Origin: Acridotheres tristis
Taxonomy: Eukaryota; Chordata; Aves; Passeriformes; Sturnidae
Length of the DNA stretch: 64,000 bases
Assembly: GCA_037013685.1 (NCBI GenBank)
Contig: CM072894.1
Span: 30,131,529 to 30,195,528, forward strand
Reading direction: 5' to 3'
Shown: positions 62,282-64,000 of the stretch, piece by piece
How positions within the stretch are numbered: the stretch's first letter is position 1
Layout: the number at the start of each line of letters is the position of its first letter
Made by a program: the position numbers and the translations under genes
Notes under the pieces: model-generated
The model's database searches: none
Told to the model about the DNA's origin: nothing
Seen by the model: the letters and a program-made list of their open reading frames with translations, nothing else

Positions 62282-64000
62282 TGCTAAATTATTCTGGCAG
62301 AATAGGAATGTCCAAAGTTCTCCAGTACTGTTACAAGGGTGCAAGGTTCACTAGTTTCCTACAATATGAATATCACATAGGTATTATAACTTAAGTGTGC
62401 TGTGGTACTGAGAACAACAGATCCCACCTCTGGACTGTCTGAGGTGGCTCAGACTGGGATAAATGTATTCAAAATTTAGTCATGACTGCAGAAATGTCAC
62501 CTGGCTCTGCTTAGAGCAACATTCCTCCAGCTTCTTGTACATGCAAAGGAATTGAAAAGTGGACCTGAGTAGAAAGTAATTATCTCCAGTGAAGATAAAC
62601 TTCCATATTACAGAAGAAGATGTATTTGGTTGCGTTGATTAGTTAATAATTAGCTGTTTGCTGGCTCCCTATCAGGCATCCAGGCTTTTACAAGTCTCAT
62701 TTTTAGTTTAAATCTTCTTGATTCTTTTACTGAAAATGTTGGCAACTCAGATCAAAGATACCTGAGAGCTCAGTGCTGCAGCTCTGAGCAAGCCTCCTTG
62801 GGGATCTACCAGCCTTGATACCCAATGCCTACTGAAGTAGGAAATAAATAATCTAGATTTAAATCCAAGAATACTAGAATCTGCTGAATAATTTATTTTA
62901 GGAGCTTTAAGTATTTCATGAGACCAATGAAAGAGAGAGGGTTAACTCCTTCATGATACTTTTCTCCCATATATAATGTGGTAAAGATGACAAATAAAAG
63001 ATATTCAGTATTTGTGTTGCTGTAACATTTTGCCCAAGCACGTGAGATTTTGTTACCCTTGTGGGATCAAACTGAAGGGATTTTATAATTTTTCATTTAT
63101 GTCATATGCACACTGAGGTATAGATGACATCATACTCAATCTAATGCTAATTCACTTCCTGAATCAGCCTGTAGATTTTAAATCTTGTCTTGTGATACAG
63201 AACTAAGGTAAAAATAGTCATTTTTATCCAGTCCATTGCTATTACAGGGATGGGCCCTCCTGAGAGAATTTTTTGCAAGTGGATTTGAAGGCAGTGACAG
63301 ACCTGCTGAGCAAAACAATGAGCTACAGTCAGACACCTTTCTCTGCCACAGAAACCCCAGAGAGAAGTGTCCATCTCCATGCCAGAAGTGACTGATGGAC
63401 AATACCTGAATACAGCAGAAATCAGACAGCCTATCCTAAGTGTTCACACTTATGAATTCATAAATCAGCATCATCTTAACTGACACAACAAAAGTACTCT
63501 ACATTTCCAGAAATCTATTATTTACATTCATTGTACATGAAGATGATATTTTCTGGAAGTTTAACAGATAACTAATCCTTATTGCCTAATTCTTCTGAAT
63601 TTTTCTAAGCAAAAGGAGCTGTGCTAACCACAGCTATAACATGCTTAGCAAGAATTTGGGGGAAAAAATGTACATTATGCCTCTCTTACCTGGACAATTT
63701 GGTACATCTGAAATGCTATTAAAACTTTAATCAGTAATCAAGTATTTTAATTTCATATTTTAATGATGGATTACTGCTGAAAGCAGACATGATATGGAAC
63801 TGAGGAAAGAAAAAATTTGTATTCTTTATGCAGCAGTAAAATGTAGGAGTGCAGTGAAATGCTGATTAAGATTTGGAGCGTAATTTGGAGTATACTGCCC
63901 CTAACTGCAACAGAGAGGCTGAAAGGTAAATTTTACTGGGGGAATTTGCACAGAGTCCCTTTACAATCCTAGAGAGAACTAACAGAATTATTTTAGGAAA
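62282..64000. other. AT-rich non-coding DNA
   Basis: 62560-62720 has TAATTATC and TTAATAATTAGCTG words in unique sequence and might be regulatory. No gene, RNA gene or named repeat was recognised up to the window end. Confidence 0.65.

Noticed and set aside
1..64000. tRNA, rRNA, CRISPR arrays or bacterial/phage genes
   Set aside because: No tRNA A/B-box pair, ribosomal sequence, spaced direct repeats or prokaryotic gene layout was seen on either strand.

Overview
This window looks like non-coding vertebrate DNA, most likely from a bird and probably a songbird. The base composition is clearly AT-rich. There are no operons, ribosome-binding sites or tightly packed reading frames, and no mammalian-type SINE or LINE load. 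The only interspersed repeats I can name are the 3' tail of a CR1 LINE near 55.0 kb (CR1 is the dominant avian retroposon) and a solo LTR at 4035-4476. The species assignment is an inference from this repeat content and composition. I recognised no named gene. I saw no tRNA, rRNA, CRISPR or bacterial insertion sequence.

Layout. 0-15 kb: AT-rich intergenic or intronic DNA holding the solo LTR and a possible 9.7 kb exon. 15.2-15.6 kb: a short interval with an AP-1 site, a near-perfect DR1 nuclear-receptor site and a 16-bp palindrome of paired E-boxes. 15.6-30.8 kb: unremarkable AT-rich DNA with GC-richer patches. 30.9-35.0 kb: the only cluster of coding-like signals. On the minus strand there is one possible internal exon with consensus splice sites on both sides (30922-31040) and three terminal-exon-like frames. 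None resembles a protein I know, and three of the four end in stops, so they cannot all belong to one intact transcript. 35.0-43 kb: AT-rich, TAATTA-rich sequence of the kind seen in distal enhancers of developmental genes. 43.3 kb: a possible plus-strand terminal exon. 44-48 kb: A-rich low-complexity tracts. 49.25-49.50 kb: a 255-bp (GGAGA)n polypurine microsatellite next to a near-perfect palindrome. 50-64 kb: further AT-rich DNA with the CR1 fragment, a possible 15-bp microexon, and simple repeats.

The simplest reading is a gene desert or one very large intron. The splice-bounded frames are leads only: by my rough estimate about one such arrangement is expected by chance in a sequence this size. 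Nothing here shows genes working together. The points most worth checking are the 30.9-35.0 kb minus-strand cluster, the 15.2-15.6 kb motif cluster, the GGAGA array with its flanking palindrome, and the solo LTR with its internal splice-donor motif.
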